A stretch of 64,000 nucleotides of DNA, from positions 1 through 64,000 of the forward strand of contig JABLXK010000007.1 in assembly GCA_013178095.1 (NCBI GenBank). Direction: 5' to 3'. Positions 38,327 through 47,254 of this stretch are shown in pieces (the stretch's first letter is position 1; every line of letters starts with the position of its first letter). The notes below the pieces were generated by a model. That model did no database searches, was not told the DNA's origin, and was given only the letters and a program-made list of their open reading frames with translations. This DNA comes from Anaerolineae bacterium. Its GTDB lineage: Bacteria; Chloroflexota; Anaerolineae; Anaerolineales; Anaerolineaceae. A program made the position numbers and the translations under genes.

Positions 38327-39580
38327 TTACTCCCATCCGAATAATTTTCGGATGATATTCATCGAGAAACGCTCACGCAGGTACAGGCCGTAATTCTTGG
38401 CAGTTTCGACTTGCTCGGCGGTGATCTCCAGTTCTGCGGCAGTGGTCGGCGCTCCCAGCAGCTTCAACCAGCTCCGCACCTGTTCGGCAGTCGGTACGTT
38501 GGCCGCCAAAGACTGGATCTCGTCCCAATGCTCCAGGATACGCTGCCGGCTGCGTTCGAGCAAAGCCGGATCAGCCATTTGCAGGTAGATCGGGTTGCCA
38601 TGCACCAATTCCTCCGCGATCAGCGGGACATGCGTTTCGATGGCTTTGATCTGCGCTGCCCGATCGGGCACGACTGCCTTGTTAAGCAAGCTTTCCGCTT
38701 CGGCCCTGGAAAGCGCGCGCAGGCGTTCGTACCACTCCGCTTCGATGATGGTGGCAACACCCACGGCATGGCCATGGAACAGACCATCGCGGCCTTCCCA
38801 GTGGTACATCATCTCCCACAAGTGGGCGATGTGATGTTCACCGCCGGAAGCCGGAGCACTGTTGGCGAAATCGGCCATGCAAAAGCCGCTTTCAAACTGC
38901 GAATCCATCAGGCGGGCCATGCTCTCCGGATCGGAACGCAGGATGCCCTGCAAGGCATCGGCGGACTGGCGGGCGGCATGCAGCGCGTGCCGGTAGATAT
39001 CGTCGTCAAAACCACAGCCCCAGATCAACTGGCTGAATTTCCAATCGGTGGAAGAAGTGAATTTGCTGATGGAATCGCCAAAACCAGAAGCTGTCAGAAA
39101 GCGCGGCGATTCGCAGACAGTCGCGATATCGGTGAAAATGGAAACCGGCGCGTGGCAGTAGATGGACCCTTTCAATCCGCCCACGGTAACCGGGGCATTC
39201 TTGGAAGTGTAAGCGTCCACCGAAGCAGCGGTTGGAAAGGAAACGAAGGGATTGCGGGAGCGGTGGCTGGTGAAACGCGTGATGTCGGTGATGGTGCCGG
39301 AACCCACCGCCACGAACAGGCGCGGCTGCGCATCATAGGCTGCGAAAACGCGCGTCAGGGAGAAATCGTCGGCGTGCAGGTGTTCCGGATTCAAGATTTG
39401 ACTGAGCACGTCCCAACCCTGACCTTTGATGGCTGTCAGCACGCGGTCGCCCAGCACGCGGTAGGTGTTCTCATCCGCGATCAGGTAGAATTTTTTATAT
39501 TCCTTTTCCTTGCAGAATTTTAAGAATTCCTCGATGGCTTTATCGCCAACGTAAATAGGCATGTGGTCGTTCACGGGCAA
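38327..39580 (-). CDS. sn-glycerol-1-phosphate dehydrogenase (AraM/EgsA-type iron-containing ADH family)
   Basis: GSGTITDITRFTSHRSRNPFVSFPTAASVDAYTSKNAPVTVGGLKGSIYCHAP...ASGFGDSISKFTSSTDWK...GGEHHIAHLWEMM. Confidence 0.85.
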   Translation of the reverse strand: MPVNDHMPIYVGDKAIEEFLKFCKEKEYKKFYLIADENTYRVLGDRVLTAIKGQGWDVLSQILNPEHLHADDFSLTRVFAAYDAQPRLFVAVGSGTITDITRFTSHRSRNPFVSFPTAASVDAYTSKNAPVTVGGLKGSIYCHAPVSIFTDIATVCESPRFLTASGFGDSISKFTSSTDWKFSQLIWGCGFDDDIYRHALHAARQSADALQGILRSDPESMARLMDSQFESGFCMADFANSAPASGGEHHIAHLWEMMYHWEGRDGLFHGHAVGVATIIEAEWYERLRALSRAEAESLLNKAVVPDRAAQIKAIETHVPLIAEELVHGNPIYLQMADPALLERSRQRILEHWDEIQSLAANVPTAEQVRSWLKLLGAPTTAAELEITAEQVETAKNYGLYLRERFSMNIIRKLFGWE

Positions 39581-39664
39581 TCTCCTGAAAGCGCGATATG
39601 GTCGGACTTGTGGATTATACCCCAGCGATGTTTTTCCGCCAAAAACCGGGCAAATTCACAATGA

Positions 39665-40177
39665 TTAGGTGCCCGGCGCGCAGCGGACCAGCCAGGGAGC
39701 GGCTTCCTTTTCAGGTTGAAAGCTGCAGGTGCGCAGTTCAATGATCAGCCCGTTGAGAATGGACCGCGTGTCGAAATAAGCCCAGCGCGAGCCGGCGTGC
39801 ACCCCCCGCCCGCAGGAAATCATCAAGTAGCCTTTGCGCTGGAATTCCGCCACCGCCTGGTCGAAATCGTCCACGCTGAAGCGCAGGTGATGCAAACCCG
39901 AACCGCAGCGCGCCAGGAATTCCTCCATCTGCGGGTTGCCCGCTATCGGCTGGATCAGTTCGAGGTGCACGCTGCCCACGTCCGCGAAAGCGATATCCAT
40001 GCGCCAATCCGCCGGCTGCCCGTCCAGGTATGAATCCGGCTGATTGCCCTCTACAGGCCACTCGCTGATCTCGAACGGGCCGATGCCCAACAGGTCCTCC
40101 AATTGACCGGCAGCGGTTTGGATATCCGCCACCAGGTAGCCAACCTGGTCCAGCGTGAAACGCTTCTTTTCCTTCAT
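39665..40177 (-). CDS. VOC family protein
   Basis: QVGYLVADIQTAAGQLEDLLGIGPFEI...LHHLRFSVDDFDQAVAEFQRKGY. Confidence 0.85.
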   Translation of the reverse strand: MKEKKRFTLDQVGYLVADIQTAAGQLEDLLGIGPFEISEWPVEGNQPDSYLDGQPADWRMDIAFADVGSVHLELIQPIAGNPQMEEFLARCGSGLHHLRFSVDDFDQAVAEFQRKGYLMISCGRGVHAGSRWAYFDTRSILNGLIIELRTCSFQPEKEAAPWLVRCAPGT

Positions 40178-40214
40178 GCCAACCCTCCTATTTTGCAGTT
40201 CAATCCGGGCAATC

Positions 40215-41321
40215 TTACTTGCGCATCTCCGGTTCCTGGCGGCCGGGCGGGAGAATGGTCTGCAGGATGGATTCCATGGAAGCGGGCGCGTCCGGGTTCA
40301 TGCCGCGCCGGACTGTCCAGTAATATGCCAACAGCTGCACCGCCGGCAGGTAAACCAGGGCGGCCAGATAAGGATCGTCGAAAGCGGGGGTGACGATTTC
40401 ATCATCTGCCAATCCGCCCAGGTCCAATCCTTGCGGGTGAACGGCCAGGATGTAAGCATGGAACCCGCGTGTCAGTTTGAGCAGTTGTTTGCTCAATTCA
40501 ACGTCCTGAGGCATGACCAGGGCATACACCAGCCAGTCTTTATTCAACGCGCCCACCGGTCCTTGCAGCAGGCCGGCAGTGCTGTCGCCGCGCGTGGGGA
40601 TATATGTGGCTTCCTGCACCTTGATGGCGGCTTCCAGGGCGGTGCCGTGATTGCTGCAGGTTCCCACCACGTCGATCAGTTTATGCTCCGCAATTTTGGG
40701 CAGGAGCGCCAGCAGTTGGGGCTCGATGCTCTCGATGAAGCCCTTCATTTCGGCGGACAGAAGGCTCAGTTTTTCCAGGCGCTGCTGCGCGGCTTTATCC
40801 TCCGGGCACGCCAGCGCCAACCCCAGGCGCATGAGCGTGGCCACGCAGGCGCTCACGCTCTTGGTCTTAGGGAAGGTGATTTCCGGGCCTTCCTGCGTGA
40901 TCAGGGATAATTTGGAAGTCTGCGCCAGCAGGCTGTCGGCTACGCCGGTCACGGCTACGCCCAGCGCGCCGGCATCATTGGCGGCTTGCAGCGTGTCAAT
41001 CACCGCGCCGCGCTCGCCCGAGCGGGAAACCACCACCACCAGGCTGTGGGCGTCGACCCAGCGCTGCGCGTAATAACCGGTCTCCTCGGAATTGATCACG
41101 ATGGTCGGAAAGGGGCAATGCACCTGAAAGAGCGGCAGCGCCATCAAACAGGAGGTATAGGAACTGCCCACGCCGGACAGGACGACCTTGTCCACGTTCA
41201 TTTCTTTGGCTTTTTGGGCGATCGCGCGGATGGCGGCCTCGTTTTCCTTCAAAGTTTTTTCAAGCGCAATGGGGCTTTCGTGGATGTAATCCAGCATGTG
41301 ATAGTGTTCCATTTTGACCAC
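40215..41321 (-). CDS. SIS domain protein, GlmS isomerase-domain-like (candidate sugar isomerase/deaminase)
   Basis: VVLSGVGSSYTSCLMALPLFQ, VVVVSRSGERGAVIDTLQAA, no glutaminase domain. Confidence 0.82.
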   Translation of the reverse strand: MVKMEHYHMLDYIHESPIALEKTLKENEAAIRAIAQKAKEMNVDKVVLSGVGSSYTSCLMALPLFQVHCPFPTIVINSEETGYYAQRWVDAHSLVVVVSRSGERGAVIDTLQAANDAGALGVAVTGVADSLLAQTSKLSLITQEGPEITFPKTKSVSACVATLMRLGLALACPEDKAAQQRLEKLSLLSAEMKGFIESIEPQLLALLPKIAEHKLIDVVGTCSNHGTALEAAIKVQEATYIPTRGDSTAGLLQGPVGALNKDWLVYALVMPQDVELSKQLLKLTRGFHAYILAVHPQGLDLGGLADDEIVTPAFDDPYLAALVYLPAVQLLAYYWTVRRGMNPDAPASMESILQTILPPGRQEPEMRK

Positions 41322-41324
41322 TCC

Positions 41325-42272
41325 TTAATTTTTGTATTTTTTCTTCAATTCAACGGCTTTATTGACCGCGGCCAGGATATCGGGGACGCCAATACGGAAT
41401 TTCTCCGCCAGGTATTCCGCGCTGCCCACCTCGCCGAAAGCGTCGTGGATGCCGACCTTCACGACCGGTACGGGACAGGCTTCGCCGACAATCTCAGAGA
41501 CTGCCGAGCCCAGGCCGCCAATAACGGTATGGTTCTCGGCGCTGACGATGCAGCCGGTTTCAGCGGCACAACGCAGGATGGTTTCTTCATCAATTGGTTT
41601 CAAGCAGGAAAGCGCCACCACGCGCACCTCTATACCAGTTTTAGCTAATTCGTCTACCGCCGCCAACGCCCGTTCCAGCATGATCCCGCTGGCGATGACG
41701 GTCGCGTCCCGGCCTTCGCGCAGGATAAGCGCCTTGCACGGGTCGGCGGCCGCGGCCGGGTCGAGGATGGCCGGGCCGGATTTGCGAATGCCGCGCAGAT
41801 AGGCCGGACCAGGATGATCGGCCTCGTAATGCATGACCGCGTTCAACGAGACCGCGTCCACAGGATCGTACACGCGCATGTTGGGCAGGGCGCGCATCAG
41901 CGCCAGGTCCATCATACTCTGGTGGGTGGCGCCGTTTGAGCCGGAGGTGAGGGCAGCTTCGATGCCGCACAGCTTGACGTTGTTCTGCATGTATGCCACG
42001 GAGATGGCCACCTGGTCGTACACCCGTTGGGTGATGAAGCAGGCGAAGGTGCCGCTGAACACCAGCTTGCCGGAAAGCGCCAGACCGGCGGAAACCCCGA
42101 TCATGTTGGCTTCGGTCACGCCCAGGTTAAGGTAGCGTTCGGGGTATTTTTGGGCAAAGTCACCCGTGTCGCACGCCCGCGAAAGGTCGGCGTCGATCAC
42201 CACCAATTCGGGGTGCGTTTCCGCCAGTTTGAGCAGGCCGGCTCCGTAAGGCTTATCGATCTTTGGGTACAT
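41325..42272 (-). CDS. Transketolase C-terminal subunit (split transketolase)
   Basis: LVVIDADLSRACDTGDFAQKYPERYLNLGVTEANMIGVSAGLALSGKLVF. Confidence 0.9.
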   Translation of the reverse strand: MYPKIDKPYGAGLLKLAETHPELVVIDADLSRACDTGDFAQKYPERYLNLGVTEANMIGVSAGLALSGKLVFSGTFACFITQRVYDQVAISVAYMQNNVKLCGIEAALTSGSNGATHQSMMDLALMRALPNMRVYDPVDAVSLNAVMHYEADHPGPAYLRGIRKSGPAILDPAAAADPCKALILREGRDATVIASGIMLERALAAVDELAKTGIEVRVVALSCLKPIDEETILRCAAETGCIVSAENHTVIGGLGSAVSEIVGEACPVPVVKVGIHDAFGEVGSAEYLAEKFRIGVPDILAAVNKAVELKKKYKN

Positions 42273-42274
42273 GC

Positions 42275-43150
42275 CTAGGCTCCTTTTCCTGATAAAGCGG
42301 TAAAAGCAGCTTCTGCCGCGGCCAACTGGTTAATGGCAGAACAATATTCGTCTTCGGTGAGCCCCCTGGAATGCCATTCCACTTTAAGTTCCATGAAATC
42401 GAAGCCTTTGCCTTTGATAGTATCCGCGATGATCACGTGCGGTTTGCCCTGTACGGATTTGGCGAGCGCGGCGGCTTTAAGGATCTGCTCCACATCGCTG
42501 CCGTCGATGCGCTGCACGTGCCAGCCGAAGCTCTCCCATTTTTGCACAAGCGGTTCGACGTTGAGAATGTCTTTGGTGAAACCGTCCACCTGCATCTGGT
42601 TGTCGTCCACGAAGGCGATGATTTTGTCAAGCTTGTGCTGGGCAGCGGTCAGGGCGGCTTCCCAGATTTGGCCTTCCTGCATTTCCCCATCACCCATCAA
42701 CACGTAGGTGAAGCGTTCTTTTCCATCCATACGGTCAGCCAGCGCCATACCCGCGGCGATGGAAAGCCCCTGCCCGAGCGAGCCGGAAGAGGCATCGATG
42801 CCGGGCAGTTTGTGCATGTCCAGGTGCTTTTGCAGACGCGTGCCGCTCTTGCCGAAGGTTTTCAATTCCTCGGCCGGGAAAAAGCCCCGGGCGGCCATGA
42901 CGGCATACATGCCCGGGGCGGCGTGCCCCTTGGAAATCACCAGGCGGTCGCGTTTTCCCCACAGCGGCAGGTCGGGATTGATGCTCATGATCCTGAACAG
43001 CAGGCAGGTGAGGATTTCCACGGAGGAAAGCGATCCGCCCAGGTGGCTGGAGCTGCCATAGAAAGTCAGGTCAAGGATGTTGCGCCGGACTTCCAGGCAT
43101 TTCTTTTTCAAATCCAGGATCTCATCTTGCGACCAATCATTGTTCGTCAT
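42275..43150 (-). CDS. Transketolase N-terminal subunit (split transketolase)
   Basis: RDRLVISKGHAAPGMYAVMAARGFF, SSGSLGQGLSIAAGMALADRMDG, LMGDGEMQEGQIWEAALTAAQHKLDKIIAFVDDNQMQ. Confidence 0.92.
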   Translation of the reverse strand: MTNNDWSQDEILDLKKKCLEVRRNILDLTFYGSSSHLGGSLSSVEILTCLLFRIMSINPDLPLWGKRDRLVISKGHAAPGMYAVMAARGFFPAEELKTFGKSGTRLQKHLDMHKLPGIDASSGSLGQGLSIAAGMALADRMDGKERFTYVLMGDGEMQEGQIWEAALTAAQHKLDKIIAFVDDNQMQVDGFTKDILNVEPLVQKWESFGWHVQRIDGSDVEQILKAAALAKSVQGKPHVIIADTIKGKGFDFMELKVEWHSRGLTEDEYCSAINQLAAAEAAFTALSGKGA

Positions 43151-43174
43151 GCAGCCCTCTTATAGAATATAATT

Positions 43175-43197
43175 ATGTCGTGATGTACCTACAACTT
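43175..43197. promoter_or_regulatory. Putative GntR operator site 1
   Basis: ATGTCGTGATGTACCTACAACTT, matches site 2 at 47146-47168; overlaps a minus-strand promoter candidate (TTGTAG-17-TATATT). Confidence 0.55.
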
Positions 43198-43315
43198 CAC
43201 AGAGTATAAAGGCGAACGATGGGCTTGTCAAAATAAAAATCATCACTTTATAAGGCTTCCCATTCGTTCATGCGATAAAAATATACCTGCTTATATCAAG
43301 TAAACTGAAAAAAAG

Positions 43316-44470
43316 ATGAACACGCTTATAGAAAATGCGGATATATACACTCCCGATCAGCATATCGTGAACGGTTCAATCCTGATCGATGGGCAAAAGA
43401 TCACAGCGGTCCATTCCGGCAAAACGGCTTCCCTGCCCCCGGATACGCAAATTATCGACGCGCTCGGAAAAAAGGTCATTCCGGGATTGATCGACACGCA
43501 CATTCATGGCGCGGGCGGGTTCGATATTTCGGCCGGCGGCACCCCCGGCGCGGCGCGCTACCTGGCAACCCAAGGCACCACGGCTTTCCTTCCCAGCACG
43601 CATTTCGTGATGACCCACGACGAACTGCTGCGTTCCATCGCGCAGATTGCGGAGGATATGCAAAACATGCAGGAAGGCGCCCAACCCCTGGGCATTCACA
43701 TGGAAGGTCCCTGGATCGCCGCGGACCGCTCGCCTTTCTCGCAGGAGGAACTCTGCTATCCGATCACCCGAGGGGATATCGAGCTGTTTATCAAAGCCTC
43801 CCAGGGCCGGCTGCGCATGGTGACATTCGCGCCGGAATTGCCGGGGTCGCTGGAGGTGATCCCCTGGCTGAAAGAGCAAGGCATCATCCCATCCATCGGC
43901 CATACCAACGCCAGCTACGATTTGACTATGCAAGCGGTGGCATTGGGTCTGAAGCACAGCACGCACACGTACAACGCCATGCCTTCGCTGCACCACCGCA
44001 ACCCCGGCGCGCTGGCAGCCATCATGGACAGCCCGCAAATTTACGCCGAACTGATCGCCGACGGCTTTCACGTGCTGCCGCCCTTGATGCGCCTGTTGAT
44101 TAAAGCAAAGGGCATCGACAGGATCAGCATTGTGAGCGATGCCGTGCCTTTGGCGGGCATGCCGGCCGGCACCGAAATGGATTGGTGCGGGCTGCACATC
44201 GGCACGGACGGCGAGATCAGCATTCTGCCGGACAGGCGCCCGGCAGGGGCTTATAAATTGCTCAACCGTTCGCTCAAAATCCTGGTCGAGAAGGAGGTGG
44301 CTTCGTTTAGCGAGGCGGTGCGCATGGCCAGCACAGTGCCGGCGGAGATCCTGAACGTGAAAAAGGGCCGCCTGACAGCGGGTTATGACGCCGACCTGGT
44401 TATCCTGAATGAGGATTACAATCCATTATTGACCATGATCACAGGGCGGATCGTGTTCTCAAAAATTTGA
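43316..44470 (+). CDS. nagA: N-acetylglucosamine-6-phosphate deacetylase
   Basis: VIPGLIDTHIHGAGGFDI, LGIHMEGPWIA, GHTNASYD, HTYNAMPSLHHRNPGALAA, ISIVSDAVPLAGMPAG. Confidence 0.92.
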   Translation: MNTLIENADIYTPDQHIVNGSILIDGQKITAVHSGKTASLPPDTQIIDALGKKVIPGLIDTHIHGAGGFDISAGGTPGAARYLATQGTTAFLPSTHFVMTHDELLRSIAQIAEDMQNMQEGAQPLGIHMEGPWIAADRSPFSQEELCYPITRGDIELFIKASQGRLRMVTFAPELPGSLEVIPWLKEQGIIPSIGHTNASYDLTMQAVALGLKHSTHTYNAMPSLHHRNPGALAAIMDSPQIYAELIADGFHVLPPLMRLLIKAKGIDRISIVSDAVPLAGMPAGTEMDWCGLHIGTDGEISILPDRRPAGAYKLLNRSLKILVEKEVASFSEAVRMASTVPAEILNVKKGRLTAGYDADLVILNEDYNPLLTMITGRIVFSKI

Positions 44471-44489
44471 TTTTGCAGGGTAACTGATC

Positions 44490-45314
44490 ATGATGAAAAA
44501 TCCACAAACGGCTATCGAGCTGGTGGCGATCGACTGCGACGGCACCCTGCTGGATTCGCGGAAAGAAATTTCCACGGGCGCCGCGAAAGCCATCGCGGAG
44601 GTCAACGCAGCCGGCATTCAAACAGCGCTGATCACCGGGCGCAACGTGGACGCCGTGCGCTTCATTCTCGACGCCATCGAATTAAGCGGGCCGATGGTGG
44701 GCTGCGGCGGGGCGTTCATTTACGATCAGCATTCGCGCAAAACCCTGGAAATGCACACCTTGCCGATGGACAAAACTATCGAACTGGTCAAGATTTGCCG
44801 CGATTACCAATCCGTGCTGTACCTGGAATATTTACACTATGCCATTTACGAAAAAACCAATGCGTTGATGGAGCACCTGAACAGCCTGCATCAATACAAC
44901 CGCCGCAGGGTATCCGATTTACTGTCCGAAATACAGACCGAACCGGTCAAAGCTATGGTCATCGGGGAAGAGAACGTCAGCAGTGTGATTGACGAAATTC
45001 AGAGAAGAGGACTATTCGGGAATTTTGTGTTTGCGGATGCTTTTTCCGCGGACATCCTTCCGGAGAGTGTGAACAAGGGCGTGAGCCTGCGTTCGCTGGC
45101 CGACATTCAGGGCGTTCCCTTGGAGCGCGTGGCCGTAGTCGGCGATTGGTTGAACGATCTGGATATGTTCAACGTGGGTGGATACAAGATCGCCATGGGC
45201 AACGCTCCCGCTGAATTGAAAGCGCAGGCCGACCTGATCGCCCCGACCAATGATGAAGGCGGCCTGGCTTGGGCTTTACGAAAAATATTGAAGTTCAAAC
45301 GGGAAAAACAATGA
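44490..45314 (+). CDS. Cof-type HAD-IIB hydrolase
   Basis: VAIDCDGTLLDSRKEIS, GDWLNDLDMFNVGGYKIAMGNAPAELKAQADLIAPTNDEGGLAWAL. Confidence 0.92.
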   Translation: MMKNPQTAIELVAIDCDGTLLDSRKEISTGAAKAIAEVNAAGIQTALITGRNVDAVRFILDAIELSGPMVGCGGAFIYDQHSRKTLEMHTLPMDKTIELVKICRDYQSVLYLEYLHYAIYEKTNALMEHLNSLHQYNRRRVSDLLSEIQTEPVKAMVIGEENVSSVIDEIQRRGLFGNFVFADAFSADILPESVNKGVSLRSLADIQGVPLERVAVVGDWLNDLDMFNVGGYKIAMGNAPAELKAQADLIAPTNDEGGLAWALRKILKFKREKQ

Positions 45315-45464
45315 GAAACGTGACCATCTCCGATAGTTTGAGAATCCCGAACATAAAAATGACGGACATATTATAATGAACGACTGATTGCGTTTTGGGG
45401 TTAGACAATCACCCCGGCTTGAATCAATTTTTAAAAAGAAAGCTCCATAAGAGAAATTCCTGAA

Positions 45465-46277
45465 ATGAAAAACAAACAGAACAGGTCATTCGACCTGGTT
45501 GCTATCGACTGCGATGGTACATTGCTGAATACCGACAAGACCATTTCGGATGGCGCCAAGGAAGCCATCGATCAGGTAAAAGCCACGGGGGTGGAAATCG
45601 CCTTGATCACCGGCCGCAATCTGGGAGGCGTGACATTCATTGTCAGCGAACTTGGGCTGGATGGATTGATCGTCGGCTGCGGCGGCGCAGTTCTTTACGA
45701 TATTAAAACCTCCCGGACGATCGAGTGGCATCCATTACCGAAAAATGAAACTGCCGAATTGATCCGGATTTGCCGCAGGCAGGATGCGCTGCTCGTCCTC
45801 GAGAATTTGGAATATTCGGCATACGAGAAAGCGGTTGATGAAAAGGAAAGCCAGGATCGGGCAGCTAAATTCAACAACCGCAAAGTGGATGATTTGATGC
45901 AGGTTATCGACGAAAACCCCATCAAAGCAGTGCTCGTCGGCGAACCGGAAGCCATTCAGGCAGCGCTCGCGGAAATTGAGAGCCTCCAATTATCATTCAA
46001 TCTTGCCATGTCCGGCCCGAATTCCGTCGACATATTGGCAAAAGGGATCAACAAGGGTTCGGGGTTGAGAGCGCTGGCAAATGTCAGGAATATCCCACTG
46101 GAAAGGATCGCGGTGATCGGCGATTGGCTGAATGACCTGGATATGTTCAAAGCCAGTCATTTTTCCATCGCGATGGGCAACGCTCCTGAGGAATTAAAAG
46201 CTGAAGCCGACCTGATCGCCCCCACCAACGACGAGGGCGGGGTCGCCTGGGCTTTGCGGGAGATAATCGGAAGTTAA
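45465..46277 (+). CDS. Cof-type HAD-IIB hydrolase (tandem paralogue)
   Basis: VAIDCDGTLLNTDKTIS, GDWLNDLDMFKASHFSIAMGNAPEELKAEADLIAPTNDEGGVAWAL. Confidence 0.92.
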   Translation: MKNKQNRSFDLVAIDCDGTLLNTDKTISDGAKEAIDQVKATGVEIALITGRNLGGVTFIVSELGLDGLIVGCGGAVLYDIKTSRTIEWHPLPKNETAELIRICRRQDALLVLENLEYSAYEKAVDEKESQDRAAKFNNRKVDDLMQVIDENPIKAVLVGEPEAIQAALAEIESLQLSFNLAMSGPNSVDILAKGINKGSGLRALANVRNIPLERIAVIGDWLNDLDMFKASHFSIAMGNAPEELKAEADLIAPTNDEGGVAWALREIIGS

Positions 46278-46278
46278 G

Positions 46279-46306
46279 AACAGGCGCCGGATCACCGGCG
46301 CCTGTT
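46279..46306. terminator. Intrinsic terminator between convergent genes
   Basis: AACAGGCGCCGG-ATCA-CCGGCGCCTGTT. Confidence 0.8.
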
Positions 46307-46309
46307 AGT

Positions 46310-47059
46310 TTAACCGCAAATATAGCGTTTCCCGCCGAAGCGGTCGTACAACAAGCGGGTGCGCTCGTCGCCGCCGGGAACGTTGGCGCTGGTCCAAATG
46401 GGCGGCTCGAAGCCGTCGGCATGCATGCGCGCCGCCACTTCCGCCACGATGGTCTGAACGATGGTCGCGCCGGCCAGCGTGGAAAGCGAAGAAGCCTTGG
46501 GCAAACCCGGAGCGATTTCAACGCAGGCATCTCCCACATCAATGCAGTTATCGATCACCAGGTCGGCGATTTCGTAGAGTTTCTTTCCGCTCGAATGGCG
46601 GCTGTGGGCAGCCCGCGATTGGGTCAGGTTGGTCATGGCGATGATTTTCAACCCGCGTTCTTTTCCGATCATGGCCACCTCGATCGGGACAGCGTTGATG
46701 CCCGAATTGGAGACCACCAGCAGCACCTCGCCCTTGCGCAGATCGTAACTGGCCATGATGATCTTGGCATAGCCTTCCAGCCGCTCCAGGTTGGTACCAC
46801 GGGTGGGCGAGCCGCCGCCGAACATCGACAGGTTCACGTCCAGGATGGCATCCACCGGCGCCAATCCTCCGGCGCGGTAGAAAAGTTCCTCACACATGGC
46901 GTGGCTGTGCCCGCTGCCGAACACATGCCAGACACCGCCCTGTTCGATTGAGTCCTTGATCCAATCGGCGGCTGTTTCGATGGCCTGCGCCTGGGTTTCG
47001 CGGATCTGTTTCAATACTTCCATGCTTCTTTCAAAAAAATCGTTGCCTTTGGTTAACAT
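46310..47059 (-). CDS. SIS domain protein (UPF0309-type)
   Basis: WHVFGSGHSHAMCEELFYRAGGLAPVDAILD, VLLVVSNSGINAVPIEVA. Confidence 0.88.
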   Translation of the reverse strand: MLTKGNDFFERSMEVLKQIRETQAQAIETAADWIKDSIEQGGVWHVFGSGHSHAMCEELFYRAGGLAPVDAILDVNLSMFGGGSPTRGTNLERLEGYAKIIMASYDLRKGEVLLVVSNSGINAVPIEVAMIGKERGLKIIAMTNLTQSRAAHSRHSSGKKLYEIADLVIDNCIDVGDACVEIAPGLPKASSLSTLAGATIVQTIVAEVAARMHADGFEPPIWTSANVPGGDERTRLLYDRFGGKRYICG

Positions 47060-47145
47060 AGGAACCTCGTTTTTCAGGATTTTTTACCGATATAGACTCA
47101 ATTATCAGCACAAAAAAAATAATTAGGTAGATAATTTATGTCATG

Positions 47146-47168
47146 ATGTCGTGTTGTTACTACAATTA
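47146..47168. promoter_or_regulatory. Putative GntR operator site 2
   Basis: ATGTCGTGTTGTTACTACAATTA; 18/23 identical to 43175-43197; contains TTGT-N4-ACAA palindrome. Confidence 0.55.
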
Positions 47169-47254
47169 TAGTCTATACTATGGATATCGGCAATTGATTC
47201 TGGTTATTCTTAAAATAAGCAAGTTCGATTACAATTAATTCATTCGAGGTTGCT

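Noticed and set aside
36529-39523. Long plus-strand ORFs (329 aa and 370 aa)
   Set aside because: Antisense to mutS2 and glycerol-1-phosphate dehydrogenase; no recognisable domains.
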